NCBI RefSeq assembly: GCF_002216855.1
Contig: NZ_CP022356.1
Span: 558,001 to 622,000 of the forward strand
DNA length: 64,000 nucleotides
Source of the DNA: Paraphotobacterium marinum
GTDB lineage: Bacteria > Pseudomonadota > Gammaproteobacteria > Enterobacterales > Vibrionaceae
Direction: 5' to 3'
Shown here: positions 19,404-29,401 of the stretch, one piece after another
Numbering within the stretch: position 1 is the stretch's first letter
Layout of the letters: each line of letters starts with the position of its first letter
Position numbers and translations under genes: made by a program
The notes under the pieces: model-generated
The model's database searches: none
What the model was told of the DNA's origin: nothing
Seen by the model: only the letters and a program-made list of their open reading frames with translations

Positions 19404-19580
19404 TAGGTAGTTTATAATTACATTATATTTTAATTATATACGGTATTTTATATTTGTTTGATTTGTTAGAGTTAACACATATAAAAGTTTTAAAAAAATA
19501 GTAAAATGATCTACACAATATTGCCATACACAAGTTGTAGGGATGAATATCAAACTTTTATACACTTATTTTCTTGACCT

Positions 19581-20405
19581 TCACTGCAACAGGCTCTGTA
19601 TTTGCTGATAATTAAGTTTTTTCACTCTCTCGTCACCATAGAATACACTGGGTGTTCCTCTTACCCCAATTTTCCTTGCCAATATTCTATTTTTATAAAT
19701 ATTGTCTTTTGCTTTGGGTAATTCTGATTCAATATCAGATTTACTTAACCCAACTTTTATTAAATAGTTATCCACTATTTTTGTGGATAACTTTCCTTTA
19801 TGCTCAACAAGTAATTTATGAAATTTATCATATTTTTCTGGATATTTTGCAAACAGTGCCGTTGCAACCTCAGCTCCATAGGTCGAACCTGATTGTGGCC
19901 CAAAAATAGGAAACTCTTTGATAATGATTTTTAAATCTGGATTGTTTTTGATAAGTTTATAGGCAATTTGTGAAAACTTCTTACAATATCCACAGTTATA
20001 ATCCAAAAACTCAACTAAAACTTTTGAACCATTCTTATTTCCTATAAAAGGATCTTGCGAATTATTGTAAAGAGCATCCTGGTTATCTTTAATTAATTGT
20101 TGAACTTTCAGTTCTTCTTGTTCTTTTTTGTTTTGCTGAAACTTATTCAATGCGTTAACGGTCCAGGAGGGGTTTTCAATTAAAACTTTTTCTAATTCAT
20201 TCGTTTTCACATACTGGTTCATTTGAATGTTTTCAGCTTTCGTAGACGAGGATGTCTGCAACTTCAATTGATTCAATTGTTCCTTCAAGATGTCCACTTC
20301 GTTTTGTACATTTTTTTCTCTTACAAAATCATACGCTGCAACACCAAATGCAACTAATGAAATCACTATAGCTACTTTAGTCAAGCTGTTTCCATTTTTA
20401 GTCAT
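19581..20405 (-). CDS. Membrane-anchored DsbA-family thiol:disulfide protein with coiled-coil stem
   Basis: A 274-residue protein. An uncleaved N-terminal signal anchor (about 9-25) is followed by a heptad-like stretch (about 32-55, VDILKEQLNQLKLQ) and a linker. The thioredoxin/DsbA fold follows from about 128, with active site C138-G-Y-C141, FPIFGPQS, and the cis-proline loop GTPSVF. The layout matches the Com1/ScsC-like periplasmic group in which an N-terminal region mediates oligomerisation. Isomerase/reductase or oxidase activity is possible. A second DsbA-like gene is at 61171. It is flanked by a LysR gene upstream on the same strand. Confidence 0.87.
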   Translation of the reverse strand: MTKNGNSLTKVAIVISLVAFGVAAYDFVREKNVQNEVDILKEQLNQLKLQTSSSTKAENIQMNQYVKTNELEKVLIENPSWTVNALNKFQQNKKEQEELKVQQLIKDNQDALYNNSQDPFIGNKNGSKVLVEFLDYNCGYCKKFSQIAYKLIKNNPDLKIIIKEFPIFGPQSGSTYGAEVATALFAKYPEKYDKFHKLLVEHKGKLSTKIVDNYLIKVGLSKSDIESELPKAKDNIYKNRILARKIGVRGTPSVFYGDERVKKLNYQQIQSLLQ

Positions 20406-20464
20406 ACGAATACTTCCGTAAAAAATTTATACATAAAGCTTAGTAAAAAAATGAAGTTGGGTTT

Positions 20465-21367
20465 TTAATAATGTCGATTTTCTAGATTTAAGATCAAGTT
20501 TTTAGACTCACTTAAAAAATCCAAAAAACACTTTACTTTCGATGACATGATTTTTTCAGGCAAATATGAACTCATTATATATTGATTGGGTAATTCAACA
20601 GGACACAAAATATTTTTTAAGATTTTATTATCCAAATACTCTTTGATATAAATTTTAGGAACTAGAATAATACCTAAATGATTTAATGCACAATCAATCA
20701 ATTCAGAGAATGAATCAACGGATAATATGGTTTGGCTTTTTTTAAATAGATCAAGGTTACAATTTAAATTTTTATAGTCTGTGCAATCAATTAAACAATG
20801 TCCATCAAAGTCTGATTTTTTAACGGGATTGCCTTTATTTTCTATATATTGCTTTGAAGCGCAAAAAGTAAAATCAATACTGAACAATTGTTTATTTATG
20901 AATGACTGGTGATTAAATAATTGAATGTTTGAAAAACCTAAGAAAACATCCACACTTTCAAGCGCGTAATTTACATTAGACTTATAAGTTTTAAAAATTA
21001 AATTAATATGTGGATATTTTTTAAAAAAATTAATTAGAAATGGATAAATAAAGGTCTTTGCAATACCAGGTTCAACTACAATATTTAGGTTACCCTCAGG
21101 TTTTGTATGTACGCCCCGCAATAGTGATTTAGTATATTCAAATTCATTTCGAAGATTTATACATTTTTCTAAAAGAATTTTGCCTTCTTTAGAAAGTTGA
21201 ATTCTTTGTTTGACTCGTTGAAACAACTTAATATTGTACTCATCTTCTATTTTTGAGATTTGCTTACTCACAGAAGCTTTCGTAATACCAAGTTTTTGAG
21301 ATGCTACGGTTATAGATTCATTTTCAGCAACATAGATGAATGTTTCAAATCGGTCAAAGTCAGACAT
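20465..21367 (-). CDS. LysR-family transcriptional regulator
   Basis: A 300-residue protein with the LysR winged helix (SITVASQKLGITKASVSKQISKIE at the N-terminus, cut by LFQRV) and a type-2 periplasmic-binding-like effector domain. I use the ATG at 21367 because AAGGA lies five bases upstream; a start seven codons earlier has none. It lies 59 bases before the DsbA-like gene on the same strand and downstream of the DMT exporter gene. Targets cannot be assigned. Confidence 0.86.
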   Translation of the reverse strand: MSDFDRFETFIYVAENESITVASQKLGITKASVSKQISKIEDEYNIKLFQRVKQRIQLSKEGKILLEKCINLRNEFEYTKSLLRGVHTKPEGNLNIVVEPGIAKTFIYPFLINFFKKYPHINLIFKTYKSNVNYALESVDVFLGFSNIQLFNHQSFINKQLFSIDFTFCASKQYIENKGNPVKKSDFDGHCLIDCTDYKNLNCNLDLFKKSQTILSVDSFSELIDCALNHLGIILVPKIYIKEYLDNKILKNILCPVELPNQYIMSSYLPEKIMSSKVKCFLDFLSESKNLILNLENRHY

Positions 21368-21542
21368 ATGTTTCCTTAAAAGAAACACTTAATGAATATT
21401 ATAAACATAACTCATTATTACAAAACAAACAATAAATAAAGTTAATTTATTAAATATATAAAATAGTATGGAATCATTTAATTAAATAAAAATAATATTT
21501 GCTACTGATTATAGTTTAAAGCTTATGAATTTTATTAAATTG

Positions 21543-22445
21543 TTAATTTTTAAAAATTATCTTGTAAAATCCATTAGTAAAAATTACACCACACAAAACC
21601 ATTAAAATACCAAAACAAACTGAAATGTTAGGAATTTTTCCGTAAAATAAACCTATTAATACAACAAAAATGGGAACCAAATTGAAATAAATTGATATGT
21701 TAGATGCTCCTAGCTTTGTCGCACCATTAACCCAAAATAGATATCCTAAAAAAGTACACATTACACCAAGATACATTAAATTTATAATTACTCGATTACT
21801 CTGCTGAGATATTACATTATAAATATCATCATTAGTTAATAAAGCAACTAAGATCAGGCCAACAGAACCAAAAAGTATTGTATATGTTGTAGTCTGTAAA
21901 GGAGTTGAGTCTTTAATGCATTTTTGGGTTAAAACGTTATAAAAGCACCAACATAATAAACCACATACTACTGTGAAGTCACCTAAATTAAATTGTATAT
22001 TCAAAACATTATTGACTGAACCTTTACTTAAAACAATAAATACTCCTGTAACACTTAAGCTTATCCCCAAAATTTGATGTCCTAACATTTTTACTTTATT
22101 AATATAGTTATAAATAATTGGTGTAACTACCGGTGTTAGAGAGAAAATTAATGCTGCATTTGTGGATGTGGTTGATTTTAAACCTATAAAAGTAGCACTT
22201 TGTGAGCATGTTATGCCTACTAAGCCCAAAAGTATATAAGGTATTATATTTTTTTTTAGAGTTTGTAAATTATTTTTTTCTCTCCAGAACATCCAAAACA
22301 ACATAACTATACTTGCAATAATAAAACGCTCTGCCAAAAGAAGTGATATTGAACTATTGACAGCTAGATCAGATCCTATAATAAAGGCAGATGACCAAAA
22401 AAATGTTGCTAAAATAACACCTAATAGGGTTAAGCTTTTTAACAT
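21543..22445 (-). CDS. EamA/DMT-family transporter
   Basis: A 300-residue protein with ten predicted helices in two EamA repeats: ATFFWSSAFIIGSDLAV begins repeat one and VVCGLLCWCFYNVLTQK begins repeat two. Members export amino acids, nucleobases or metabolites; the substrate is unknown. The ATG at 22445 is preferred to a TTG four codons earlier. It is divergent from a LysR gene at 22834 with a 390-base gap that contains a palindrome, so it is probably that regulator's target. Confidence 0.86.
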   Translation of the reverse strand: MLKSLTLLGVILATFFWSSAFIIGSDLAVNSSISLLLAERFIIASIVMLFWMFWREKNNLQTLKKNIIPYILLGLVGITCSQSATFIGLKSTTSTNAALIFSLTPVVTPIIYNYINKVKMLGHQILGISLSVTGVFIVLSKGSVNNVLNIQFNLGDFTVVCGLLCWCFYNVLTQKCIKDSTPLQTTTYTILFGSVGLILVALLTNDDIYNVISQQSNRVIINLMYLGVMCTFLGYLFWVNGATKLGASNISIYFNLVPIFVVLIGLFYGKIPNISVCFGILMVLCGVIFTNGFYKIIFKN

Positions 22446-22833
22446 AATTATTCTCAATAAGTTTTAAAAAAGTGTGTTTGTATTTTTTATTATTAATTAA
22501 TTTATTTGAATAATACTCTTATTCCACATCTTTAAAATTTACTTTTTGTTTATAAAACTTAAAAAAAGGATTATAAAATTTATTTGAATTTTATGTTATT
22601 TTGAAGATTATAACTGCAATATTATAGATCTTATGAGCTAAAATATACAAAGCAGTTATTTTTTCCAATGTAAAAAAAGTCTAAAAATTTTTTTTATAAT
22701 ATTGCTTATATTTTGACGGGAAACTTGATTAAACTTTCGATTGTAGAGTTATCGTTAAAAAAATTGCTTGCAATTTAAAAGCCAAGTTCTTTGTACCTTT
22801 GCAGTATTCTACTAATTAAAGAGATTAAAATTT
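22446..22833. promoter_or_regulatory. Divergent promoter region with palindrome
   Basis: The region is AT-rich spacer between the DMT exporter and a LysR gene. AAATTGC-TT-GCAATTT (22761-22776) is a perfect inverted repeat and the best operator candidate. No ORF or RNA is seen. Confidence 0.35.
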
Positions 22834-23754
22834 ATGCTATATAGTCTTCGCCAAATCGAAGTTTTTATAAAAACAACTCAAACATTAAATATTACCCGTA
22901 CAGCATCCTTGTTAAATATGACTGTACCTGCAGCATGGAAACAGATTAATAACCTCGAAAATTTATGCGGAAAAAAATTATTCAATCGGAATGGTAAAAG
23001 ATTGTCTTTAACTTCTGAAGGTTTTTTTTTAATTCAAAATGCTAATAAGTTGATCAATATTTCCGGTAGCCTTGCCGAAAACATAAAATTAATCCAACAA
23101 GAAAAACAAACTACCATAAATATATCTGTTGGTAGTACCTTACAAAGTTTTATATTTAATTTTTTGAATCCTTTTATTCATGAACATCAAAAAAAGGTCC
23201 AATTTAAATTTGAAATAGACTCGCAGACGCATAGTCTTCAAAAAGAGCAACACGACTTTTATTTTATGTTTGATAATACAAAAATTAATCATCAATCTTA
23301 TGAAGCATACTCCCTGGTTATGAGTGATTTTGTCTTAGTATGTTCTAATATGAATAAACTCGCATACAAAAAAGAAATCCTGAATACTGACCTACAAAAC
23401 ATTCAATTATTACATAGTACAAGAACTCATGAAATCGAAGATTCATATACTGCTATCAGATTAATAAATCATTACTTTGATAAGCTAAAAGCAGACTGGA
23501 GCAATAAAACATCCGTAATTTATTTTGAGACTTATTTATCGCTACGTGAAGCTGTTAAAGCAAATTTGGGAATTGGTTTTTTACCTAGAATATTAGTAGA
23601 TGATGGAATTAAAATTTTATCTTTTCATGATGAAAATTTAGAAAACATGCAACTTAAGGTGGTTGGTGCTATAAAAAAAGAGGACAACCCCAGTTATACT
23701 CACCTTCTACTTAAAGAATATATTATTCAATTTCACAAAAATCATTCGTGTTAA
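22834..23754 (+). CDS. LysR-family transcriptional regulator
   Basis: A 306-residue protein. The N-terminal HTH reads LRQIEVFIKTTQTLNITRTA, then a recognition helix with the unusual PAAWKQINNLE instead of the common PSAVSxxIxxLE, and the LFNRNGKRLSLT wing. The effector-binding domain follows from about 90 and ends with GIGFLPRILVDDGIK. It probably regulates the divergent EamA exporter. No good ribosome site precedes the ATG. Confidence 0.86.
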   Translation: MLYSLRQIEVFIKTTQTLNITRTASLLNMTVPAAWKQINNLENLCGKKLFNRNGKRLSLTSEGFFLIQNANKLINISGSLAENIKLIQQEKQTTINISVGSTLQSFIFNFLNPFIHEHQKKVQFKFEIDSQTHSLQKEQHDFYFMFDNTKINHQSYEAYSLVMSDFVLVCSNMNKLAYKKEILNTDLQNIQLLHSTRTHEIEDSYTAIRLINHYFDKLKADWSNKTSVIYFETYLSLREAVKANLGIGFLPRILVDDGIKILSFHDENLENMQLKVVGAIKKEDNPSYTHLLLKEYIIQFHKNHSC

Positions 23755-23908
23755 TTTGACTATTTTCTAAAGGGCAATAAGTTATTTTTTTTTGGTAGGT
23801 TTATCTCTTCTCTAATTAAGAAGTTTTTTAGTGATGCACAATATACAAGGTTACTTTCAAACTGTATACTTTGTAATAATTTTTTTAGTAAGTTAAACAA
23901 TATTAGTC

Positions 23909-25843
23909 ATGTCAATTAAGGAAGCTTTAAATTATTATTTTGGATTTTCAAGTTTCAAGCCCTATCAAAAGCCAGTCATTCAAAGTGTGCTTGAAGGGAA
24001 TTCAACTTTAGCGGTATTTCCTACAGGTGCTGGGAAATCCCTATGCTTTCAACTTCCAGCCTTGCTTAAAGAGAACCTCACCATTGTGGTTTCTCCATTA
24101 ATTGCACTGATGAAAGATCAGGTCGATTTTCTAAAAAGCAATAACATACCAGCGGAACGATTAGACTCAAGCCTTTCAGTTGAACAATATACGGCTTTAA
24201 TTAAAGATATTAAAACAAATAAAATAAAAATTTTGTATGTATCTCCTGAAAGATTTAACAACGAAAGGTTTCGCTACTTTTTTCAACAAGTGAAGGTTTC
24301 ATTGTTTGTTATAGATGAAGCCCATTGTATTTCTGAGTGGGGGCACAACTTTAGACCAGAGTATCTCAAGCTACCCATATATGCTGAAGGCTTAAGAGTG
24401 AAAACAATATTAGCCCTCACAGCAACAGCAAATCCAAAAGTGCAGAATGATATTTGTAATTCTTTGAAAATAGACAAGCAACATACCTACATATCAGGTT
24501 TTTTTCGTCAAAACTTAAAATTAAATTTTTCAGTGTTTGATGATAAGGGTCATCAAAATGATCACCTGATTGATAAACTTAAGAAAAACCCACCGGGTGC
24601 AACAATTATTTATACAACATTGCAAAAAACTACTGAAGAATTAACTCAAATATTGAAGAAATACAATATTGCTGCAAGGCCTTATCATGCTGGCATGAGC
24701 TCTGAAATCAGGCAGCAAAACCAAGATTGGTTTTTAAAAACCAACAACCCGATAATGATTTCAACTATTGCTTTCGGTATGGGAATCGATAAATCTGATA
24801 TACGATATATCTACCATTATAATCTACCTAAATCACTTGAAAATTATGCACAAGAAATTGGTCGTGCTGGTAGAGATCAAAAAAACTCCTACTGCGAAGT
24901 ATTAGCTTACCCTCATGATATTAATACCCTAGAAAATTTTATTTACGGAGATATGCCTAATGTATCTAATATCCATCAATTTTTAGAATATGTTTTTTCT
25001 CACAACAATAATATTTCTCTAAAGTTGTCAGAAACTTCGAGACAATTTGATATTAAAATTAATGTGCTCAGGACTATTTTAACTTATTTAGAGCTCAATA
25101 ATTTAGTGAAATCTATTGCTCCAATTTATACAGAGTATAAATTCGAGCCGAATTTATCATCAAAAGAAATACTAAACAGTATTCCAGTCGAAAACAAACA
25201 TATTGTTTACTTAATATTTAAAAACTTAATTAAAGGGCGTAAATTTTTTACCATAAAAATGGATGAACTTATAACCGAATATCAAATTAATAGAGGTGAG
25301 GTTATTCGGGTTTTAAATTTATTGACTGATACTCAGATGATAAATTTATTCACTAAAGGCATTGCTCATCAATATCAATTATTAACTAATGTGGATGATA
25401 TCTCATTACTAACCTCTAAAATTTTTGACCTTTTAAATGGTAGAGAAAATGCTGATTTAAAGAGAATTCAATCAGTTATGGATTTAATCAATTCAAATTC
25501 ATGTCAATCCATATATTTATCTAATTATTTTGGTGAGCATCTTTCAAATCCTTGTGGGCAATGTCATTATTGTATGTCTCATTTGACATTAAATCTAAAA
25601 AGAACTTCAGATACATTTACATTTTCTGATAAGGAACGAAATGTATTACAAAATCTATTAGATGAATTACCGACTTCTCTCTATGATTCTAGGAATATAA
25701 GTAAAATTTTAATAGGCTTAAATTCACCTTTTATAACAAAATTTAAATATAACAAGCACCCTATTTTTGGTAAATATTCTGATATTCCCTTTAACCTGAT
25801 TGAATCAAACATACAAAAAGAAATAAACTCAGACACCAATTAA
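23909..25843 (+). CDS. recQ: RecQ-type ATP-dependent DNA helicase
   Basis: A 644-residue 3'-5' SF2 helicase. Walker A TGAGKS (39-44), DEAH box (136-139), LALTATANP (motif III) and QEIGRAGRD (motif VI) are all intact. The RQC region has the zinc-binding cysteine set ending PCGQCHYC (about 555-565). The C-terminal part is shorter or more diverged than the E. coli HRDC domain; I see no clear HRDC. It acts in recombination-fork repair. The genome may have another recQ; this one is a single-gene unit with a small hairpin after it. Confidence 0.92.
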   Translation: MSIKEALNYYFGFSSFKPYQKPVIQSVLEGNSTLAVFPTGAGKSLCFQLPALLKENLTIVVSPLIALMKDQVDFLKSNNIPAERLDSSLSVEQYTALIKDIKTNKIKILYVSPERFNNERFRYFFQQVKVSLFVIDEAHCISEWGHNFRPEYLKLPIYAEGLRVKTILALTATANPKVQNDICNSLKIDKQHTYISGFFRQNLKLNFSVFDDKGHQNDHLIDKLKKNPPGATIIYTTLQKTTEELTQILKKYNIAARPYHAGMSSEIRQQNQDWFLKTNNPIMISTIAFGMGIDKSDIRYIYHYNLPKSLENYAQEIGRAGRDQKNSYCEVLAYPHDINTLENFIYGDMPNVSNIHQFLEYVFSHNNNISLKLSETSRQFDIKINVLRTILTYLELNNLVKSIAPIYTEYKFEPNLSSKEILNSIPVENKHIVYLIFKNLIKGRKFFTIKMDELITEYQINRGEVIRVLNLLTDTQMINLFTKGIAHQYQLLTNVDDISLLTSKIFDLLNGRENADLKRIQSVMDLINSNSCQSIYLSNYFGEHLSNPCGQCHYCMSHLTLNLKRTSDTFTFSDKERNVLQNLLDELPTSLYDSRNISKILIGLNSPFITKFKYNKHPIFGKYSDIPFNLIESNIQKEINSDTN

Positions 25844-25852
25844 TTACATAAA

Positions 25853-25870
25853 ATAAGGTAAAAACCTTAT
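25853..25870 (+). terminator. Small hairpin after recQ
   Basis: ATAAGGT and ACCTTAT pair around AAAA ten bases past the recQ stop. There is no good T tract, so termination is uncertain. Confidence 0.3.
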
Positions 25871-25964
25871 ATTAAATCATTCATGTAAAAATAAAATACA
25901 TCATGTTTTATTTATAAAAATTATGCACTTTTAATTAAATTTAATTTAAAAAGGAAAATACATT

Positions 25965-26759
25965 ATGTTCAAATGGCTATTTATACCATTTATTATGATT
26001 GCTATATTTAGTACTTTTGTCGAATCAAAAGAAAGTTTAAAAGTATGTACTACAGGTGATTACCCACCCTTAACTTACTTTAATAAGAAAACCCATAAAT
26101 TCAATGGATTTGCCATCACAGTCATTGAAAATTTCGCGAAAAGTGAAAATAAAAAAATTCAGTTCGTTCCTACAACATGGGCAAATTTAACAACAGATCT
26201 TAAAAATAATTGTGACTTTGCCGTGGGAGGAGTCACTAATACAGCTAAAAGAGCAGAACAGTTTATGCTTTCCCCTCCATTAAAAAGAAATCAAAAATCT
26301 CCAGTATTCTCAAAATATAATGCTAAAACATTCACAAGTTTTAATAAGATTGATCAAGCCAGTACAACAGTGATTGAAAACAAAGGCGGTACAAACGAGT
26401 CATTTGCTAAATCCCATATCCAACATGCAAATATTATCGTCGTACCATCTAACGAAGCCGCATATGCATGTTTAAACAAATATCCACGTAAAAAATTGGT
26501 TATGTTCACTGATCAAATTGAAATTGATTACCGCACACATCAATCTAAAAGTAAATTATCTTCAAGCGGTAAAAATATTTATATACCCAACAACCCTGTT
26601 TCACAAAAAGTTTTTATGACAAACAAAAACCAAAAAGGGAAAGAGTTAATGAGCAAGTTTAAGTATTACTATGATAAAAATAGCGTGCATTTTAAGCATT
26701 GGTTCATACAAGCTATTGGTCAAAAATACCCTCACCAAAAAGCCGAATGTCCTTTTTAA
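25965..26759 (+). CDS. Periplasmic solute-binding-fold protein resembling cyclohexadienyl dehydratase (PheC)
   Basis: A 264-residue protein with a cleavable signal peptide (about 1-21, ending VES/KE). The SBP_bac_3 fold follows, with CTTGDYPPLTYFN, TTWANLTTDLKN, AVGGVTNTAKRAEQF and NKGGTNESFA, a pattern closely shared with periplasmic PheC/arogenate dehydratases. PheC converts prephenate or arogenate to phenylpyruvate or phenylalanine. The alternative is a free amino-acid-binding protein, but no ABC permease is adjacent, which favours an enzyme. RBS AAGGAAAA is present. A hairpin terminator follows. Confidence 0.75.
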   Translation: MFKWLFIPFIMIAIFSTFVESKESLKVCTTGDYPPLTYFNKKTHKFNGFAITVIENFAKSENKKIQFVPTTWANLTTDLKNNCDFAVGGVTNTAKRAEQFMLSPPLKRNQKSPVFSKYNAKTFTSFNKIDQASTTVIENKGGTNESFAKSHIQHANIIVVPSNEAAYACLNKYPRKKLVMFTDQIEIDYRTHQSKSKLSSSGKNIYIPNNPVSQKVFMTNKNQKGKELMSKFKYYYDKNSVHFKHWFIQAIGQKYPHQKAECPF

Positions 26760-26771
26760 AATTTAATCCAA

Positions 26772-26826
26772 AAATTCCTAACAGAAACTTAATTTATTTT
26801 AATTAAAAGGTTGTTAGGAAATTTTT
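26772..26826 (+). terminator. Hairpin terminator after the PheC-like gene
   Basis: TTCCTAACA pairs with TGTTAGGAA across a loop of about 28 bases and is followed by ATTTTT. The long loop makes it less certain. Confidence 0.45.
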
Positions 26827-26928
26827 AAAAGCTTCTTCATTCTATAAAAGTTGCATAAAAATTGTTTTCAAATGAATGCTTCTATTAGAGCAGATTAAAT
26901 TTGATTAAGCTTTTTATAATTTGAAATT

Positions 26929-27360
26929 TTATCTACTATCATTGAGGTTGTGATTTATGCTGCAAATAGCACAAGCAATAACTTCTGGATCAGATTGCAA
27001 ATTATCTGAAGCAAATTCAAGCGCTAAACCCTCATTATTTAAGGCTGTCAACACAACTTCTTTATCATTTTTCAAACTTTCTGAAGCAAATTTTAAAGAA
27101 TCTCCTTTCTGGCCAACAGCAGCCAAAACTATTTCTTTTTCATTTTTTAAATCATCAGAAGCATGCTCTAATGAATGAGGATTTTGTCTTATAGCAGCTA
27201 ACACAACTAATTTATCATTTTTAATATGTTCTGAAGCATGTGCAAGAGATAAACCATTCCTTAAAACTGCTTCTAAAAATATATCTCGCTCACAATTTAA
27301 ATTTGAATTCACATCTAGATCATTGTTTCTAAAGTCATCTGTATTTTTTACTCGTAACAT
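26929..27360 (-). CDS. DUF4116 repeat protein
   Basis: A 143-residue protein with at least three repeats of the DUF4116 type. Each runs like LKNEKEIVLAAVGQKGDSLKFAS, with a charged Asp/Lys start, VVLAA and a Ser/Ala-Leu-x-x-Ala-Ser end. There is no signal peptide or catalytic motif. DUF4116 is common in protists and in amoeba-associated bacteria, where it occurs in putative secreted proteins; an effector or eukaryote-interaction role is inference only. It stands alone between the PheC-like gene and the MFS pumps. Confidence 0.72.
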   Translation of the reverse strand: MLRVKNTDDFRNNDLDVNSNLNCERDIFLEAVLRNGLSLAHASEHIKNDKLVVLAAIRQNPHSLEHASDDLKNEKEIVLAAVGQKGDSLKFASESLKNDKEVVLTALNNEGLALEFASDNLQSDPEVIACAICSINHNLNDSR

Positions 27361-27618
27361 TTATGATTCCTCTATATTTATGATGAATACATTTATAAAC
27401 ATAAATATAAATCATAAAAAACGATTTTTCTTTCAAAAAAAATCAAAGCTATTGAATTTTTTAAACGTAAAAAACCATGATAAAGAAAATTAAGTTTGCT
27501 AATATGAGAGTGAGCTTAAATTTATGATATCTTAATTTCTAAATGAATATTGACGTAGATAAACATACAAATGCATTCATTTATCTATCAAAATGAATGC
27601 ATGAAATATAGGTTAATA

Positions 27619-28899
27619 TTATTTTTTTAATTTTATAATTATAAGGTATGTTACAAAATAACATATTGCGATTAGATATATTGGACCTAATATATGAATG
27701 TTTGTCAAAGGGGTCAATAAGACAGAATCAATTGCCATAGATAACCCAAACAATGAACTAGTACCACCCATAATCATTCCTTGTTCATCATCATTTACCC
27801 TGTTTGATAACCAAACTATTAAATTGACAATTAATAACAGTGAAAAAATCGCAAAAACAAAAATTATTACAAATATAGACGGCACGGAAGCGAATATACT
27901 CAAAAACACAAACAAAATAGTTATGACCAAACTACTTATGGAAGTTATTTGTTTAAGTGAAATATTTTTTAAAAGTGGTAATATTTTTAATTGGGAAAGA
28001 ATTAAACCAATCGCATTTACAGTAAAGGTCATACCTATAACAGTTTGAGATACATGAAACTTCTCGGATAATATTAAAGGTAAGCTCTCTATGACTAGTC
28101 CGCTTCCCAATTGGGCTAATAAAAAAGCTATAACTAATAAATATATTCTTTTATCTATAAACAAAACTCTAAAACTAAAAAGAATATCAAAAATGTTTAA
28201 TTTTTGAGTTTGTTTCTTCAATACTTGAAAGGTATCTTGATAAAACAAAAAAATTGTAATGAAGCTCAACATTGAAACTATCCCTGCAATCAAAAAAGGA
28301 ACAACAACTTTCATAAACACATCACTACCAAATAACTGACCAATTAAAGTGGTTAAAGATGGTCCTATAATGAAACCTATTAACATAGCTAATGTTGCGT
28401 AACCAATATATTTTGCTTTCAACTCTTTTGAATGAGCTATATCTGCAATTGCAGCTCTCACCAAACCATTGACGCCTCCCATGAAACCAAGTGTTAGGCG
28501 ACTAAATATAAATAAATTTATATTACCTAAATATATTGCATAAACAGATAAAAAATAACTTAAAGCAACCCCCATTATTGAAAAGTAAATGAGTTTTTTT
28601 CTTCCCCAAATATCGGATAATCGTCCTAATAATGTGCTTCCAATAAATATCCCTAAGGGCCAAAACCCCATAATTAAAGCATAATATATAGTTCGGGTAT
28701 CTTGATTAACAGAAGCTTCAAAAAAAATATGACTACTCTTATTTAAAACCAAATCAGGCATTAATGGTAGTACTAACCCAACTCCCATTACATCAATCAC
28801 TAATGTTATAAGAAGAATGGAAAGAATAAACTTAGGTGATTTTTTTTCTTTAACGCTAGACATATGAACTGGATTATTTGATTTTATAAGTGATTTCAT
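27619..28899 (-). CDS. MFS multidrug/tetracycline-type exporter (copy 1)
   Basis: A 426-residue 12-helix protein of the TetA/DHA1 exporter type. The N-terminal region reads ITLVIDVMGVGLVLPLMPDL, the loop 2-3 motif is GRLSDIWGRKK, and the helix-5 exporter motif is seen as IGYATLAMLIGFIIGPSL. Drug export is inferred from the family. A tandem paralogue lies upstream at 29402. The two share a 317-base stretch that is almost identical, while the C-terminal halves differ widely. The upstream region has a degenerate version of the palindrome seen before copy 2. Confidence 0.87.
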   Translation of the reverse strand: MKSLIKSNNPVHMSSVKEKKSPKFILSILLITLVIDVMGVGLVLPLMPDLVLNKSSHIFFEASVNQDTRTIYYALIMGFWPLGIFIGSTLLGRLSDIWGRKKLIYFSIMGVALSYFLSVYAIYLGNINLFIFSRLTLGFMGGVNGLVRAAIADIAHSKELKAKYIGYATLAMLIGFIIGPSLTTLIGQLFGSDVFMKVVVPFLIAGIVSMLSFITIFLFYQDTFQVLKKQTQKLNIFDILFSFRVLFIDKRIYLLVIAFLLAQLGSGLVIESLPLILSEKFHVSQTVIGMTFTVNAIGLILSQLKILPLLKNISLKQITSISSLVITILFVFLSIFASVPSIFVIIFVFAIFSLLLIVNLIVWLSNRVNDDEQGMIMGGTSSLFGLSMAIDSVLLTPLTNIHILGPIYLIAICYFVTYLIIIKLKK

Positions 28900-29401
28900 A
28901 TTTATATTTGAGTCCTTATTTTATTGTTGTATTTCTTATCATTTTAAAAGTTAAACGCAACGTCAAGCTCAACAGAGCAAATAAAATTATTTTTTCTGTT
29001 CTTCTTTGAAGTGTATTGGCACTTATATTTTTTTAATATTTAAATGCTCATTGAATTTTGTTTTTTCACCTTAACACTAGGTATAATGTTAAATAAGGAC
29101 AAAAGTACAAGAACAGAATAAATTATATTTTCAGTTCTTTTACAAACGTATCACCAATTAAACATTATATTCAAACCTATGCTTTCATTTATCTTTGTAG
29201 TTCGACTTCCTAAAGAAACTTTATAACTCAAAGGAATCAAATTTAAAATTATTATTAAGATTAATTTTGATAATAATAGAATTTATTAAAACTATTTCCT
29301 TTATTTTAATATAAGACGTGTTTAATCTAATAAGGTAATGAAGTAAGTCCCTACATCATATTTGTTCTTAAATGAAAAATAAGGAAATAACACATTTAAT
29401 A
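28900..29401. other. Spacer between duplicated MFS genes
   Basis: About 500 AT-rich bases with no ORF. The part next to copy 1 is recognisably related to the leader of copy 2 (shared block near AAAAGTTAA and ACTTATATTTTT), so the duplication included the promoter. Confidence 0.4.

Noticed and set aside
19543-19613. Signal-peptide-like stretch on the plus strand overlapping the 3' end of the DsbA-like gene
   Set aside because: Needs a frame change, is only about 23 codons, and overlaps a solid gene on the other strand.
20440-20470. Possible third copy of the 10966/11184 hairpin unit
   Set aside because: Only one half of the stem (GTTGGGTT) is present; there is no partner.
27698-28048. 116-codon plus-strand ORF within MFS copy 1
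   Set aside because: Shadow of a conserved transporter; the equivalent frame in copy 2 is shorter and not conserved.
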